Part shown: piece by piece, positions 40,301-50,056 of the stretch
Position numbering within the stretch: position 1 is the first letter of the stretch
Layout: every line of letters begins with the position of its first letter
Source of the DNA: Hyaloraphidium curvatum
Taxonomy: Eukaryota; Monoblepharomycota; Hyaloraphidiomycetes; Hyaloraphidiales; Hyaloraphidiaceae
Direction of reading: 5' to 3'
DNA length: 64,000 bases
Assembly (NCBI GenBank): GCA_025558095.1
Contig: JAIVFI010000022.1
Coordinates: forward strand, 558,001-622,000
Position numbers and translations under genes: made by a program
Notes under the pieces: generated by a model
The model's database searches: none
What the model was told of the DNA's origin: nothing
What the model saw: only the letters and a program-made list of their open reading frames with translations

Positions 40301-41158
40301 TCACTTGCCCGCGTGTGCAGAGCTTCCAGCGTGCGCGCAAAGAAACTTGTGCCTGTCCCAGTCCTTGCGCTGACAGTCCTTAGAGCAGTATTTGACGATC
40401 TTGCAGCGCGAGCACCTCTGGAACGGCGTCGTCGAGTCAGAGTAGCGCTTAGACCACGTTGCGCCGCAGTCCGCTGCGCAACTGGAGGCCAAGTGGTGGC
40501 CGCCGTTGAGTTTCCCGGCTTCAGCTTTCGTCCATGCCGTCCCTCGCAGCGCGATAGCCCTCCCACAAGGCGAACAGGTTGGGAAAATGTCATAGATCAA
40601 GGTCCAAGGCCACGCGTCCACGTCGCAAGTGCCGCTCATGTATGCTCCCTCGAAGGCAGAACCGCACCCGAGGCACGACATCCCTAGAGCGGGCATGATC
40701 GCGTCCGAGACCCGCTTGACGTGCGTTTCGCAGGCGGCCTGGACTGCCTCGTGAGGACTTCCCCCGTTGAAGAGTGGGCTGAACAGCCGCTCCTCAAGCT
40801 GCACCCGTTGCGGCTTGAGGCATTCCCCAAACACGGGCTCCGCGCCCTCGGGCCACGACGTGCAGAACCTCACAGCGACTTCCACGGGGTGCTTTCCGTC
40901 CACGGGGGGCGGCAAGCGGTGTCCGAGCGAGCGCAGCTTCCCCTCGGCGGCCGCCGCGCACGGGGCTTCCCCGCAGACCGCCACGACAGCGACACCCGCG
41001 GGGCCGACCGAACCCGGCCCGCCGAACACGACGTCGACCACCGCCTTTGAAGGGTTCGGCTTTTGGCAGCCGAAGCACGCCTTGGCCATACGGCGGGCAG
41101 CGGCCTCCCCCTTGCCGCGCACGTAGGGCTCCGTGGCGGCGAGGTTCTCGGGCCGCAG
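40301..41158 (-). CDS. MYND zinc-finger protein lacking its N-terminal start (probably split by inversion)
   Basis: The frame runs from 41158 (LRPENLAATEPYVRGKGEAA) to a stop at 40301; an in-frame TAG lies directly upstream at 41161-41159. Downstream everything is conserved: AKACFGC, VAVVAVCGEAPCAAAAEGKL, RFCTSWPEGAEPVFGECLKP, MSCLGCGSA, WPWTLIYDIFPTCSPCG and a MYND finger (CAADCG, CSRCKIVKYCSKDCQRKDWD, C). The missing ~30 N-terminal residues are found on the opposite strand at 41240-41335. No good ATG exists at the 5' side, so the gene is either inactive, uses an upstream exon with AG acceptor at 41160-41159, or starts internally. Confidence 0.7.
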   Translation of the reverse strand: MRPENLAATEPYVRGKGEAAARRMAKACFGCQKPNPSKAVVDVVFGGPGSVGPAGVAVVAVCGEAPCAAAAEGKLRSLGHRLPPPVDGKHPVEVAVRFCTSWPEGAEPVFGECLKPQRVQLEERLFSPLFNGGSPHEAVQAACETHVKRVSDAIMPALGMSCLGCGSAFEGAYMSGTCDVDAWPWTLIYDIFPTCSPCGRAIALRGTAWTKAEAGKLNGGHHLASSCAADCGATWSKRYSDSTTPFQRCSRCKIVKYCSKDCQRKDWDRHKFLCAHAGSSAHAGK

Positions 41159-41239
41159 CTAGTCAGGCGGGGGCGGTGATGACTCAGCACGTGTCTCACA
41201 ACCAAGTCCACGGCAGCGCCCACTACCCTCACGAGAGCC

Positions 41240-41335
41240 ATGGAAAACGTCATCGGCATCGTTGTCATCCACGGCAGCAACAACCGCGAAACCCTGATGG
41301 CCGTGGACTATCTCCCGGCCCCCGCCGACGTGTCG
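41240..41335 (+). pseudogene. Orphan N-terminal MYND-family fragment on the opposite strand
   Basis: ATG 41240 translates as MENVIGIVVIHGSNN ... MAVDYLPAPADVS, which aligns with MDDSTFVGIGVYDGAGSKPQ...VDFLPLAPEVA of 44524-45454. Immediately after, similarity stops; the next residues expected in the family (LRPENxxxTE) are exactly where the minus-strand gene at 41158 begins. Best explained as the first exon segment of 40301-41158, flipped. Confidence 0.65.
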
Positions 41336-41410
41336 CGAGCTTCTGCAATTTTCCAACGCTCAGTTTCGTTGCCATTACTTCCTGCCTGCACACCTGCACT
41401 AGGCGCCCGC

Positions 41411-42641
41411 TCAGTGGCGGCAGTCCCCCCAGGGCCCCAGCTCCTCCCCCGCGCCGATGCGCCTCCTTCGCTCCCGCCGGGCCGCGTTGCGGAGATCCTT
41501 GTACTCCTTGTCTCCCAGCGTGGCAACGAACTCCTCGTCCTTGCGTATCTTGGCGTAGTACGGTCCCTTGTACCTGAGATTGCCGATCAGCGGGAATGCG
41601 AGTGTCCGATCTCACAATCTGCGAGCGAAACTCACTTGATCAAGCCCCGCTCCAGATCCGCAAGCTCCTCCTGGGTCCAAGCCACGGCCGTGTCGTCCCC
41701 CCTTGCGCTGTCGTCCCCGAGGCTCCCCGGCGTCTCGGGCGCGTCGCCGACGGAGCTCCCCGCATCGAACGCCAGATCCTCCTTCAGCGGGCTGGGCAGG
41801 TACGGCGAGCTCCCCGCGGCAAACTTCTTGTTGGAGAGGGTGAGCTTGACCGGCCGCGGCCGCTTCGAGCCGGCGCCGGGGGTGGTGTACGGCGAGCTCG
41901 GAGGGGTGCGGGGGGGTTCGGGGGTGCGCGAGGAGTGGTGCAGGCGAATCCAGCGGAGAACTTGGAAGGCTGTGAGGCCAGTGCGCTGCGCGAGGGACTC
42001 GGATTCGGGCTTGGTGGGGATTGAGCCGCCGCTAGCGGGGGAGCGGGAGCGTCAGTCCCGGCAGATTGGGGTCAGGAAAACACCCACGGCCGATCGGCAA
42101 TCCATTCGAGCATCGTATCGATCGCCTCTTTCGGGTACTCGACGTTGAACTTGGGCTCGGGGGAACCCGCCGGGGTCGACCACTCGCTCGCCTCGGCATC
42201 GGGATCGCGCCAGACCATGTCCGGATTCTCCACCGCCCTGACGCGTTCCTTGAGCTCCTTGACCGTGTCCTTGAGCCTCCCGACCTCGCGCTGAAGCGCC
42301 TCAATCTCTGCCCGGTCCCGCTCCCGCTGTGCAACCAGCGTTGCAATTGCGTCCTCGAGGCGCTTGGCGCGCTCCTCCTCCTCGGCCCGCCCGCGGAAAA
42401 CGGCCGAAGTCGAAACAGCTTCCGGACCGAAGGTGACCGGCACCACCGAGACGTTCAGCAACGGAGATCCCCTGCGCCCCACATCGTTCTCGAAGAGAGG
42501 CATTCCCGGCTCGTCCGCGTGGAGCAGCCCGAGACCCGCCCCCGCTGCGTTCGCGTGCTCGTCGGGGTCCGAGAAGGGCGCGTCGTGTCGCATGTCCGGC
42601 CAGAAGAGCGAGTCCGTCGAGGTCGTGCGGAGGTGCTCCAT
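41411..42641 (-). CDS. Homeodomain-like plus Myb/SANT-like transcription factor
   Basis: Exons 42641-42088, 42031-41636 and 41573-41411 (introns 56 nt, GTGGGT; 62 nt, GTGAGT; branch sites CTGAC and CTGAT) give 370 residues. A coiled coil (~90-145: AEEEERAKRLEDAIATLVAQ ...) precedes a TALE-like homeodomain built across intron 1: YPKEAIDTMLEWIADRP + IPTKPESESLAQRTGLTAFQ + VLRWIRLHH. The recognition-helix Trp is present, but the near-invariant Asn51 is Leu215, so DNA contacts must differ. A basic linker leads to WTQEELADLERGLIKYKGPY with YKDLRNAARRERRRRIG, a Myb/SANT-like helix-turn-helix (~300-352). Divergent from the GATA gene, 97 nt away. Confidence 0.75.
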
Positions 42642-42738
42642 TTTGTTGCGCGGCGACCGCTGTGTCAGCGCGTCGATTCCACAACACCAGTCACTCCGTG
42701 GCGAAAAGGGAACCTCCCCGTCCTGCTGCTAGATCGCG
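42642..42738. promoter_or_regulatory. Compact bidirectional promoter between two transcription-factor genes
   Basis: Only 97 nt separate the start codons of the homeodomain/Myb gene (leftward from 42641) and the GATA gene (rightward from 42739). Both promoters and 5' leaders must overlap here or extend into the coding regions, which suggests co-regulation. No TATA element is evident. Confidence 0.55.
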
Positions 42739-44346
42739 ATGTCGACTTCTCCACTTGAGGAATCAGTCCCTCCGCCGCAGGAGGGCGGGGAGGCAAAGTC
42801 GGCGGCCGCGGAAGCGGCAGAGATCATGGACTCCATCGGAGCGTTGCGTGGCCACGGGATCAATGCCCAGGACAGGAAGAAGCTACTCGCTCGCACGCTG
42901 GAGAGTGCTCGACGCCTGCTCGGCCATGGCTTCGAGGAGATCACGGACGACGGTCTCTCTGCGGCGGAAAGGGACGGCGAGAAGCCTCCGGTCGGGGAGG
43001 CGCATGACGACGCACGATCTGCGAAACTCCCGACACCCGCCTCTTCGCCCTCCGAGCCTCTCGAGCCATCGCAGCCGGCATTTTCCCGGACCATGACGGA
43101 CCCTCATGGCTTCTGGACAGGGTTCACGCCCTCCCCGTCCCCTTCGCCGCCTCCTTCGCCGCCCACGCCTTCGGAACTGGACTCGGACTACGAGCTCCCG
43201 ATTCCAAAGCGGCCAAGGCCCCTGCGCACACGTCGCAGGAGGCAGGCTCCGGTTGGGGTGGAACCGGTGGTGGAGGAGGCCGCCGACCGCAGCGAGAGAG
43301 AATGCCGTACCTCCCTCGGTGATGCAGCCGAAGAGGCCCCGCCTTTGCTCTTCGAAGCCACGGAACCTCTTCGAAATGTGTCTTTGTCTTTGCCAGCTCC
43401 AGCTCTGGTGCCAACGGTGGTTGCTCCCGCCGAACCCGGGCCAGCAGACGGCACGCCCGAGGCGGCTTCCTCGAACACTGCATCTTCGCCTCCGGCCCAG
43501 ATTCCCGGGCCTACGAATGAAGCTCCAGCTACAAAGCAGAAGCCACCGTCGAAGACGGACGGCACCTACGACGAGCGGATGGAAAAGACCTGCTGGTTGT
43601 GTGGTGTGAAGTGAGCGATCTCCCCTCGCGGCCGCCGAGCCGCTTCCTCATCCCTCGCGTCAGCTCGACGGTGCAATGGCGGCGCATGCAGGACTCGGGC
43701 GGTGTGATCCGGAAGCTGTGCAATGCGTGCGCGCTGAGGATCAAGCGGGCGGGGGGGAAGCACAAGGCGGTGTGGGCGGAGGGGGGGCCCGCGGGGAGGT
43801 GGTACGCGGTGCCGAATCCGCGGACGGGGTTAGGAGCGGGGAAGTCTGGTGAATTCCTGTTTTCCATCGCGATCGCGTGTGCTGATCTTGGCCCCGAAAG
43901 CCCCGCCAGCTGTGCCGAAGGAGCCGCGCAGGCGGGCGCCCAACCCCAAGACCACGTCGGCCGCGACCGCCAAGATCCGTGGGGTCACCACGATCTCGAT
44001 ACCCCACGTCCTGGCTCTGATCGACTTCATCCTTGCCCACCCAGGGGCTGGACTTCCGCCCAAACAGGCAGCCAGTGCCTCACGGAGCGTCGAGGACGTG
44101 AGCAGGTTCGGCAGGAAGAGGAAGCTCGTCAGCCTGGTGGAACCGAGCGATGACGAGTCGGAGGCGTCGGGCGGGTCGGGCGTCGGTGAGTCAACGAGCG
44201 GCCGGGAAGGGGCCGCGATTGATCGACTTCCGACAGCAACTACGCAAGAAGCGTTGCCTTTGCCCGAAGGGGATGCTGCGATTGAGGAGGACTGGGCGGG
44301 ACTGGAGGATCTGGCGGACGTGGCGAGGTGGTTTCTCGACGAGTGA
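42739..44346 (+). CDS. GATA-type zinc-finger transcription factor
   Basis: Exons 42739-43610, 43664-43848 and 43901-44346 (introns 53 nt, GTGAGC; 52 nt, GTGAAT) give 500 residues. The zinc finger is split by intron 1: CWLCGV joins NSTVQWRRMQDSGGVIRKLC and NAC, giving C285-x2-C288-x21-C310-x2-C313, with the diagnostic WRR and LCNACALRIKR. The loop is slightly longer than the usual 17-20 residues. The N-terminal half is acidic and Pro/Ser-rich, with a basic patch (RPRPLRTRRRRQA) that could be a nuclear localisation signal. The C-terminus is acidic (EEDWAGLEDLADVARWFLDE). It should bind GATA sites in the nucleus; targets unknown. Confidence 0.88.
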
Positions 44347-44523
44347 TCGGACCGTTCTTGCTAGAGATGTACGGTTACTGTTGCAATTGAGGCTTGCAAA
44401 ATGGAAGCTCGATCCGGGATTATCTGATTCAGTTTCTTCTGGCTTTCCTGTCATTTCGTTTCGTTGGAAGCGAGAGCGAGCGCGCGCTTCGACTTTCCTC
44501 CACGCCACGTCCAACTCGCCGCC

Positions 44524-45454
44524 ATGGACGACTCCACCTTCGTCGGCATCGGTGTTTACGACGGCGCGGGAAGCAAGCCGCAGTTTACCGTCGACTTCCT
44601 CCCGCTTGCTCCCGAAGTCGCCCTCCACCCCGACAACCGCAAAACCACCGAGGCGTCGGCGAGCGCCCTGGCCGAAGAGAAGGCCCGCGAGATCGTGCAA
44701 AAGTGCAACGGGTGCCGCAGGCGTGGACCTTTCCAGTTCGTGACGGATGTGACCCTCGGGACCAGCCGTAGCGGTGCGCGTGGTGGCGGTCTGCGGGGGG
44801 GAGGGCTGCGGCGGGGACGCGGCGGACCTGCTCCGCGTCATGGCGGCAGGGGGCTACAAGTTTCCTGCGGCGCAGAACGGGAAGCAGCCGCTGGACATTG
44901 AGTTGCGCGTCTGCGTTTCGTGGCCCGAGGGTTCCGAACCCGTCTTCGAGACGGGGGCGGTCCGGATCCAGGCCGAGATGCCCGCGGACGCGGTGGAAAC
45001 CAGCAATGAGGGAACGTATCGGGCTCTCCAAGCGGCGGAGGAGGTCACGAGGCGCGCGAGCCAGCAGCTGTTCTTCGCGCGACGGCCCCGGTGCCTTGGT
45101 TGCGACGCCGCGTCACTCGGCTTCTACTCCCTTGGCAGCCTCGAACCGAAGACGTGGCCTTGGAGGTTCCACTCTGATCTATTCCCGGTCTGCGGCTCCT
45201 GCGAACAAGCGATCATCCGGAGGGCCAAGGCCTGGCGGAAGAAGGTTCTCGCGGCAGGAGACCTGCGCCCGTTCATTATGAGAGTCTGCTCGGCAAAGTG
45301 CGGCATCAACTCCTCGGATCCTGGAGCGCCGACTTTTCGGAGGTGCTCAAGGTGCAAGGCGGTCGAGTACTGCTCGAAGGAGTGCCAGCGGAGCCACTGG
45401 GCCGAGCACAAGAAGGTCTGCATGCCAGCTGGAAGCCCTTCGCCGAGCACATGA
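44524..45454 (+). CDS. MYND zinc-finger protein (long type) with an apparent frameshift
   Basis: ATG 44524 starts MDDSTFVGIGVYDGAG and runs through VDFLPLAPEVALHPDN and CNGCRRRGPFQFVTD. Near 44755 the frame must shift one base to continue with VAVRVVAVCGGEGCGGDAAD; no intron fits the gap. The second part is complete: RVCVSWPEGSEPVFETGAV, RCLGCDAASLGFY, WPWRFHSDLFPVCGSCEQ, and MYND (CSAKCG, CSRCKAVEYCSKECQRSHWA, C), ending at 45454. Either a one-base sequence error or a recent inactivation. The same kind of lesion occurs in the copy at 29659-30258. Confidence 0.75.
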
Positions 45455-45629
45455 ACACTTTCCCCGAACGGAGTGCCGAGATGGATGACGAGAACTAGTC
45501 GGGAGTGGAGGATCTGGCGGACGCGGGAGCCAGTACGACGATATCGCAGCATTTGCCACTGTAGTTGCCGCAGACCCTTCCATTGAACCGTCCCCCACAC
45601 CGCCCCTTCTCGCTTGAAGGCTCCGCACC

Positions 45630-47690
45630 ATGGGAGGGAGCACCGCCCTCGATGCCGCCATCATCGGCGCGTGGGTGCGCCCCGCCCGCTCTCCGCTGCG
45701 CCTAACCCCCCGGCAGCGGTTTCGGCGGCATGTACGCGATCCGCCGGCTGCGCGACATTCTCAACCTTAACGTGCGCTGCTTCGAGGCCTCGGCAAAAGC
45801 CGGCGGGACGTGGAATTGTTGGTTGTGCAGGGAGGCGAAAGGGCCGTGACCGACCGCGTTCCTCGGCAGGGAACCGCTACCCCGGCGCGCGTGTCGACGT
45901 GCGCAGCGCCGAGTACTCGTACTCGTTCGACCCACAGCTGGAGCAGGACTGGGAGTGGTCCGAGGTCTACGCCGCGCAGCCCGAGCTCATGACCTACGTC
46001 GAGCACGTCCTGGACCGCTACGACCTCCGCCGCTCCATCGACTTTTCGAGCCGGCTGAACAAGGCGGTGTGGGACGAGGACCGGAAGCTGTGGAAGCTGA
46101 CGGTCGCGCACTACCCGCGCGAGGAGCGCTCGATCAAGGACATCATCGGCGGCGAGCGAGAGGCGCGGGTCGAAGAGTACACGGCCCGGTTCGTGGTGTT
46201 TGCGACCGGGTGCCTAAGCGCTCCGAACCTTCCGAAGTGTCGGTGTCGACGGGTGGGCCGGAGGATATGCTGCTCACTTCGCCCGTCGCAGGGCCGGGCT
46301 TTGAAACCTACAAGGGCGACATCTACCACACGGCACGCTGGCCCGAAGGAGGCGTGGACTTTACCGGAAAGAAAGTGGCGGTCATCGGAACGGGCTCGTC
46401 CGCAGTGTGGGTACCTTCCGCCAAGCACCTTGCGCCTCTGACCGCGCCACGCCGCCAGCCAATCCATCCCCGTCATCGCCAAGCAGGCCGAGTCCCTCAC
46501 TGTCTTCCAGCGCACGGCTACCTACTCTATCCCCGCGCACAACCGCCCCCTGACCCGCATGGAGGCCGCCGAGGACAAGGCGCACTACGCCGAGCTCCGC
46601 GCGCGCCAGCAGGCCAAGCCCGGCTGCTTCGACGTTGAGTACGGGGACAAGATCGCCGCGGAGATGTCCGCCGAGGAGGCCGAGGCGGTACTGGAAAAGT
46701 TCTGGCGGCGCGGCGGGCTCGGGTTCGCGGCCGCGTTCCTGGATTCGCTGACGAACCTCGAGGCAAACAAGGTGCTGCAGGATTTCGTGCGGAAGAAGAT
46801 ACACGAGATCGTCAAGGACCAGGCCACGGCGGACCTGCTGTCTCCGACCCACGTCGTTGCCTGCAAGCGGCTCTGCATCGACACGGGATACTACGAGTGC
46901 GTGACGCGTTCCCGGGCCGGCAAAGAAGGTACCGAGGCCAGATGCTGATTCGGAACCCCCGGTCAGGACGTACAACCTCCCAAGCGTCAAGCTTGTTTCG
47001 GTCAAGGACAACCCGATCAAGGACGTCGGCGGCCCCGACGGCACCATCTCCCTCACCGACGGTAGCACCTACGGCCCCTTCGACGCCATCGTCTGCGCCA
47101 CGGGCTTCGACGCCATGACGGGCGCCCTCCTCCGTATCGACATCCGCGGCGTCGGAGGGCAGACGCTCAAGGACAAGTGGGCCGCGGGGCCGGCGACGAT
47201 GCTGGGGCTCATGATCGACGGGTTTCCCAACGCATTCATGGTCTCGGGGCCCGGATCGCCCTCCGTGCTGACTAACAGTAAGTGGTGGCGGATCCGAGTG
47301 CGCGGACGGCGTGCTAACCTGTTGGCGGCCTGGGGCAGTGATCCCGAGCATCGAGCAGATGGTCGAGTACATCTCGGACACGATCAAGTGGCTCATCGAC
47401 CGCGGCTACGCCTCCATCGATCCGACCCCCGAGTCTGTGGCCGGTTGGGTCGGCCACGTGAACGAGGTCTCGACCTACACGCTCTTCCCGACCGGATGTG
47501 GGTCCGCATGCGTCCCGCAGCGCGCGGCTCATTCTCGTCCCGACATCCAGGCAACTCGTGGTACCTGGGCGCCAACATCCCCGGCAAGCCCCGGGTTTTC
47601 CTCCCCTACGTCGGCGGGTACCCGGCATATAAAGCGCGGTGCGACGAGATCCACCGCGACGGGTACCCGGGGTTCGTGCTGGCGAAGTAG
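45630..47690 (+). CDS. Flavin-dependent Baeyer-Villiger monooxygenase
   Basis: Eight exons (45630-45670, 45717-45817, 45870-46238, 46292-46406, 46459-46896, 46967-47277, 47339-47497, 47551-47690) give 557 residues, the normal size for phenylacetone/cyclohexanone-type BVMOs. Splicing restores the FAD motif AIIGAGFGGMYA (G13-G18), GGTWNWNRYPGARVDV, the BVMO fingerprint YKGDIYHTARWP (~177-188), the NADPH motif AVIGTGSSAVQSI (~200-210), YYETYNLPSVKLV, ATGFDAMTGAL and PRVFLPYVGG. Donors include GTGGGT three times. The enzyme inserts oxygen next to a ketone carbonyl using NADPH and O2; substrate unknown. All eight exons are in phase, so the gene looks intact. Confidence 0.93.
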
Positions 47691-47782
47691 AGGTCCCGTC
47701 GGGTACATTGGCAAATGTGTCGAACTCAATCGCAAGAAACCCGAAGACATATCACAGCAACCGAAACCTCGTCCTTCGTATC

Positions 47783-49678
47783 CTAATCCGCGTCGCCCCG
47801 ATCAACCGCCTTGGTCTTCGTCGGCGCGGGGGTAGGGCGCGGGGTGATGATCACGAGCACGCTGGTGCCGTCGTCCCCTACGACCATGGGCTGCCGGTCC
47901 TCCGTCCTGCGACGCTTCGCCTTGGGGGTTTGGGTTTCGGACGCACTGTCTCCGCGACCGTCGCGCCGGCGATCCGCGGGTTCCAAGTCGCGCTCGTCGC
48001 CGTCCGCCTGTTCCCAGAGCTTGGGCAGCCTCTTCCTGACCTCCAGGATGAAGGCGTCCTCGCATGCCCGGAGGATGGCGGAGGAGTACGTCTGGCCCTC
48101 AGGGACCCTGTGGGCGGATAGCAAGTTAGCCGCCCGGGCCCGTGCGAGGCGTCGCTCGCTCGGGCGGCACCCACGTCCGGTGCTTCTCCCCCGTAACCTT
48201 ATATCCTCCACACCCAAGGTGGCCGCTGTTGAACCACTGCGCGATCTGAGTGATCCTGTGGTTATCCGTCCCCTTGCCGGCGTGGCGGATCATCGCAAGC
48301 GCCGTGCCCAGCGCCGCGGCGCGGGTGCCGTAGAACGAAGCGAGGCGGGAACGGACGAGCACGATGCAGGAGGTGCCGTCGACGTGGGGGTGCGGAGGAC
48401 GTCCGCGCCCGCGGCCGGGCTTCGTGGCTCGGGCGGCCTGGGTGCGAGGAGGAGTGGCGGGGCCGGGATCGGACCCGCGGTTGGGGGAAACGGATGAGCT
48501 CCGGGGTGGGGAAAGGCTGTCCCCGGCGTTCGGGTTGTCGTTGCCGGCCCCGGAGGGTGCCGGGGGGGATGGCGAGCAGGGCCGGTCGCGCACCGCGAGG
48601 CCGAGCCACTCGCCGGAAGCGAGTTCGGTGGGACCGGGGTGAGGGTGATCGTCCACGACAACGCCGAAGGTGGCGGGCTTCGCAGGTCGTGACGGAACCG
48701 CGGCGCCCGCCTCGCCGAGGTTGGGTATCGTTTCCTTGTCCGACGCGCGGTCGTCCGCCTGCGCCCCGAGGTCACAGCCGGCGGCGCCCGTTCCCTGGTC
48801 CCCCTCCGCGTGCTCAGACGGATCCGGCGAGGCCGGACGACGGCGGGTATCTTTGCAGGGCGCCGCTTCCGAGGGATCGGACGAGGGCGATCGGCGGCGA
48901 CACGGCTCACGGGGAGCCTGCTCCGAAGGGTCGGGCGAGGGCGGGCGCCGACGAACAGCCCTGGAGGTCGGGTCGCCTTCATGCGCGCCGCCGTAGTCCT
49001 CCGCCATCTCCATCTCCCAGTCCTCTCCGTCGGAAGCGCGGTCGCCTTCCCCCGCAGCCGAGCGAAGCCGAGCCTCCAGTTGCCCGACCTTGGCCTGCAG
49101 CTGCGTGATCTCCCCCATCAGCTCGTTCCGGAGCTCCCGCAGCGCGGCCATCGTCCGGTCCTTCTCGCCGCCCGCCGTGCTTTCGAGCTCCGCGACCCTC
49201 GCTGCGAGCGCGTCGAGCTGCCGGGCCTCCGCGATGTTTCCCGCCGCGGCCCTCAGGGTCTGCATGCACTCGGGCACCCCGAGCCGCCGTAGCTCGACCT
49301 CGACGGCCTGACGCACGACCGCGGGGCCGAGCAGCCTGCCCACCGCCTCGTCGACGGCCCGCTGGATCTCCTCCCCATTTGCCGCCGCGCCCTGCGTCGG
49401 CTCCACCTCTCCCACTGCCCGCTCCCGCAGCCGCGCCTCCACCGCGTCTGCGATGGCGGCCTGGACGTGCGGGTTGGCGGCGAGCTCCTCGGGCCTGTAG
49501 ACGAAGAACCGCGGGGCGTCGGGCGCTTCGGAGATGTCCTGTACGGTTGCCGCCTGCGGGGAGGGGTTTTGCGGGCGGTCAGGGGCGGGTTCCGGGGGGA
49601 GGCGGCCTCTCAACTGACGCGGGCGGGAGGCGGGTCCGCTTCCATGCCTTCCGCGGCGGCCAATGCTGCGGCCGCCAT
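47783..49678 (-). CDS. AT-hook/coiled-coil protein of unrecognised family, copy A
   Basis: Exons 49678-49619, 49553-48175 and 48107-47783 (introns 65 nt, GTCAGT; 67 nt, GTGGGT) give 587 residues. Order: short leader ending GMEADPPPAR; conserved block PDAPRFFVYRPEELAANPHV; coiled coil (~100-190, ending ITQLQAKVGQLEARL); three imperfect RRRxxSxDPSExA repeats; an AT-hook-like GRGRGRPP; and a C-terminal domain running from VRSRLASFYGTRAAALGTAL to FILEVRKRLPKLWEQ, followed by a Lys/Arg-rich tail. Copy B (52064-53891) has the same blocks and the same intron positions. Probably a nuclear DNA-binding protein by composition; I cannot name the family. Confidence 0.75.
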
Positions 49679-50056
49679 CCCGCCGGGGTGCTGAGAGCTT
49701 GCTGCCGGAGATTCGGGGGCGGCGGAGCCCGCGTCGGGCGGCCGTGCGGGGGCGGAGGCGCGAGGCGGGCCGTCGAGCGCGGGATGGGCGGGAGCGCAGC
49801 GGGACGCCGGGCGGGCTGGTGCCGCCCCGGAACGCGCGGGGACGGCTTAAAAGGTGCAATTGGAGGCGGGTAAGGCCCGTTTGGAGGACCGCCGAAGGCG
49901 CGATGGCCGAGGTTGAAAGGGCGGGACGCGTGTCACGGTGGTCGACGACGGGACAATGGGTGTTCGCTCCCTCCTGCACGACTTGCACGGAGCAACGTAC
50001 TGGCAACGACGGTTCATCGAATCACCAACCGGGAATACCAAAACCCGAGCCCTCCA
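49679..50056. other. Intergenic, nothing recognised
   Basis: 378 nt between copy A's start and the stop of the acyltransferase-like gene, both on the minus strand. G+C-rich, without a supported gene. Confidence 0.45.
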
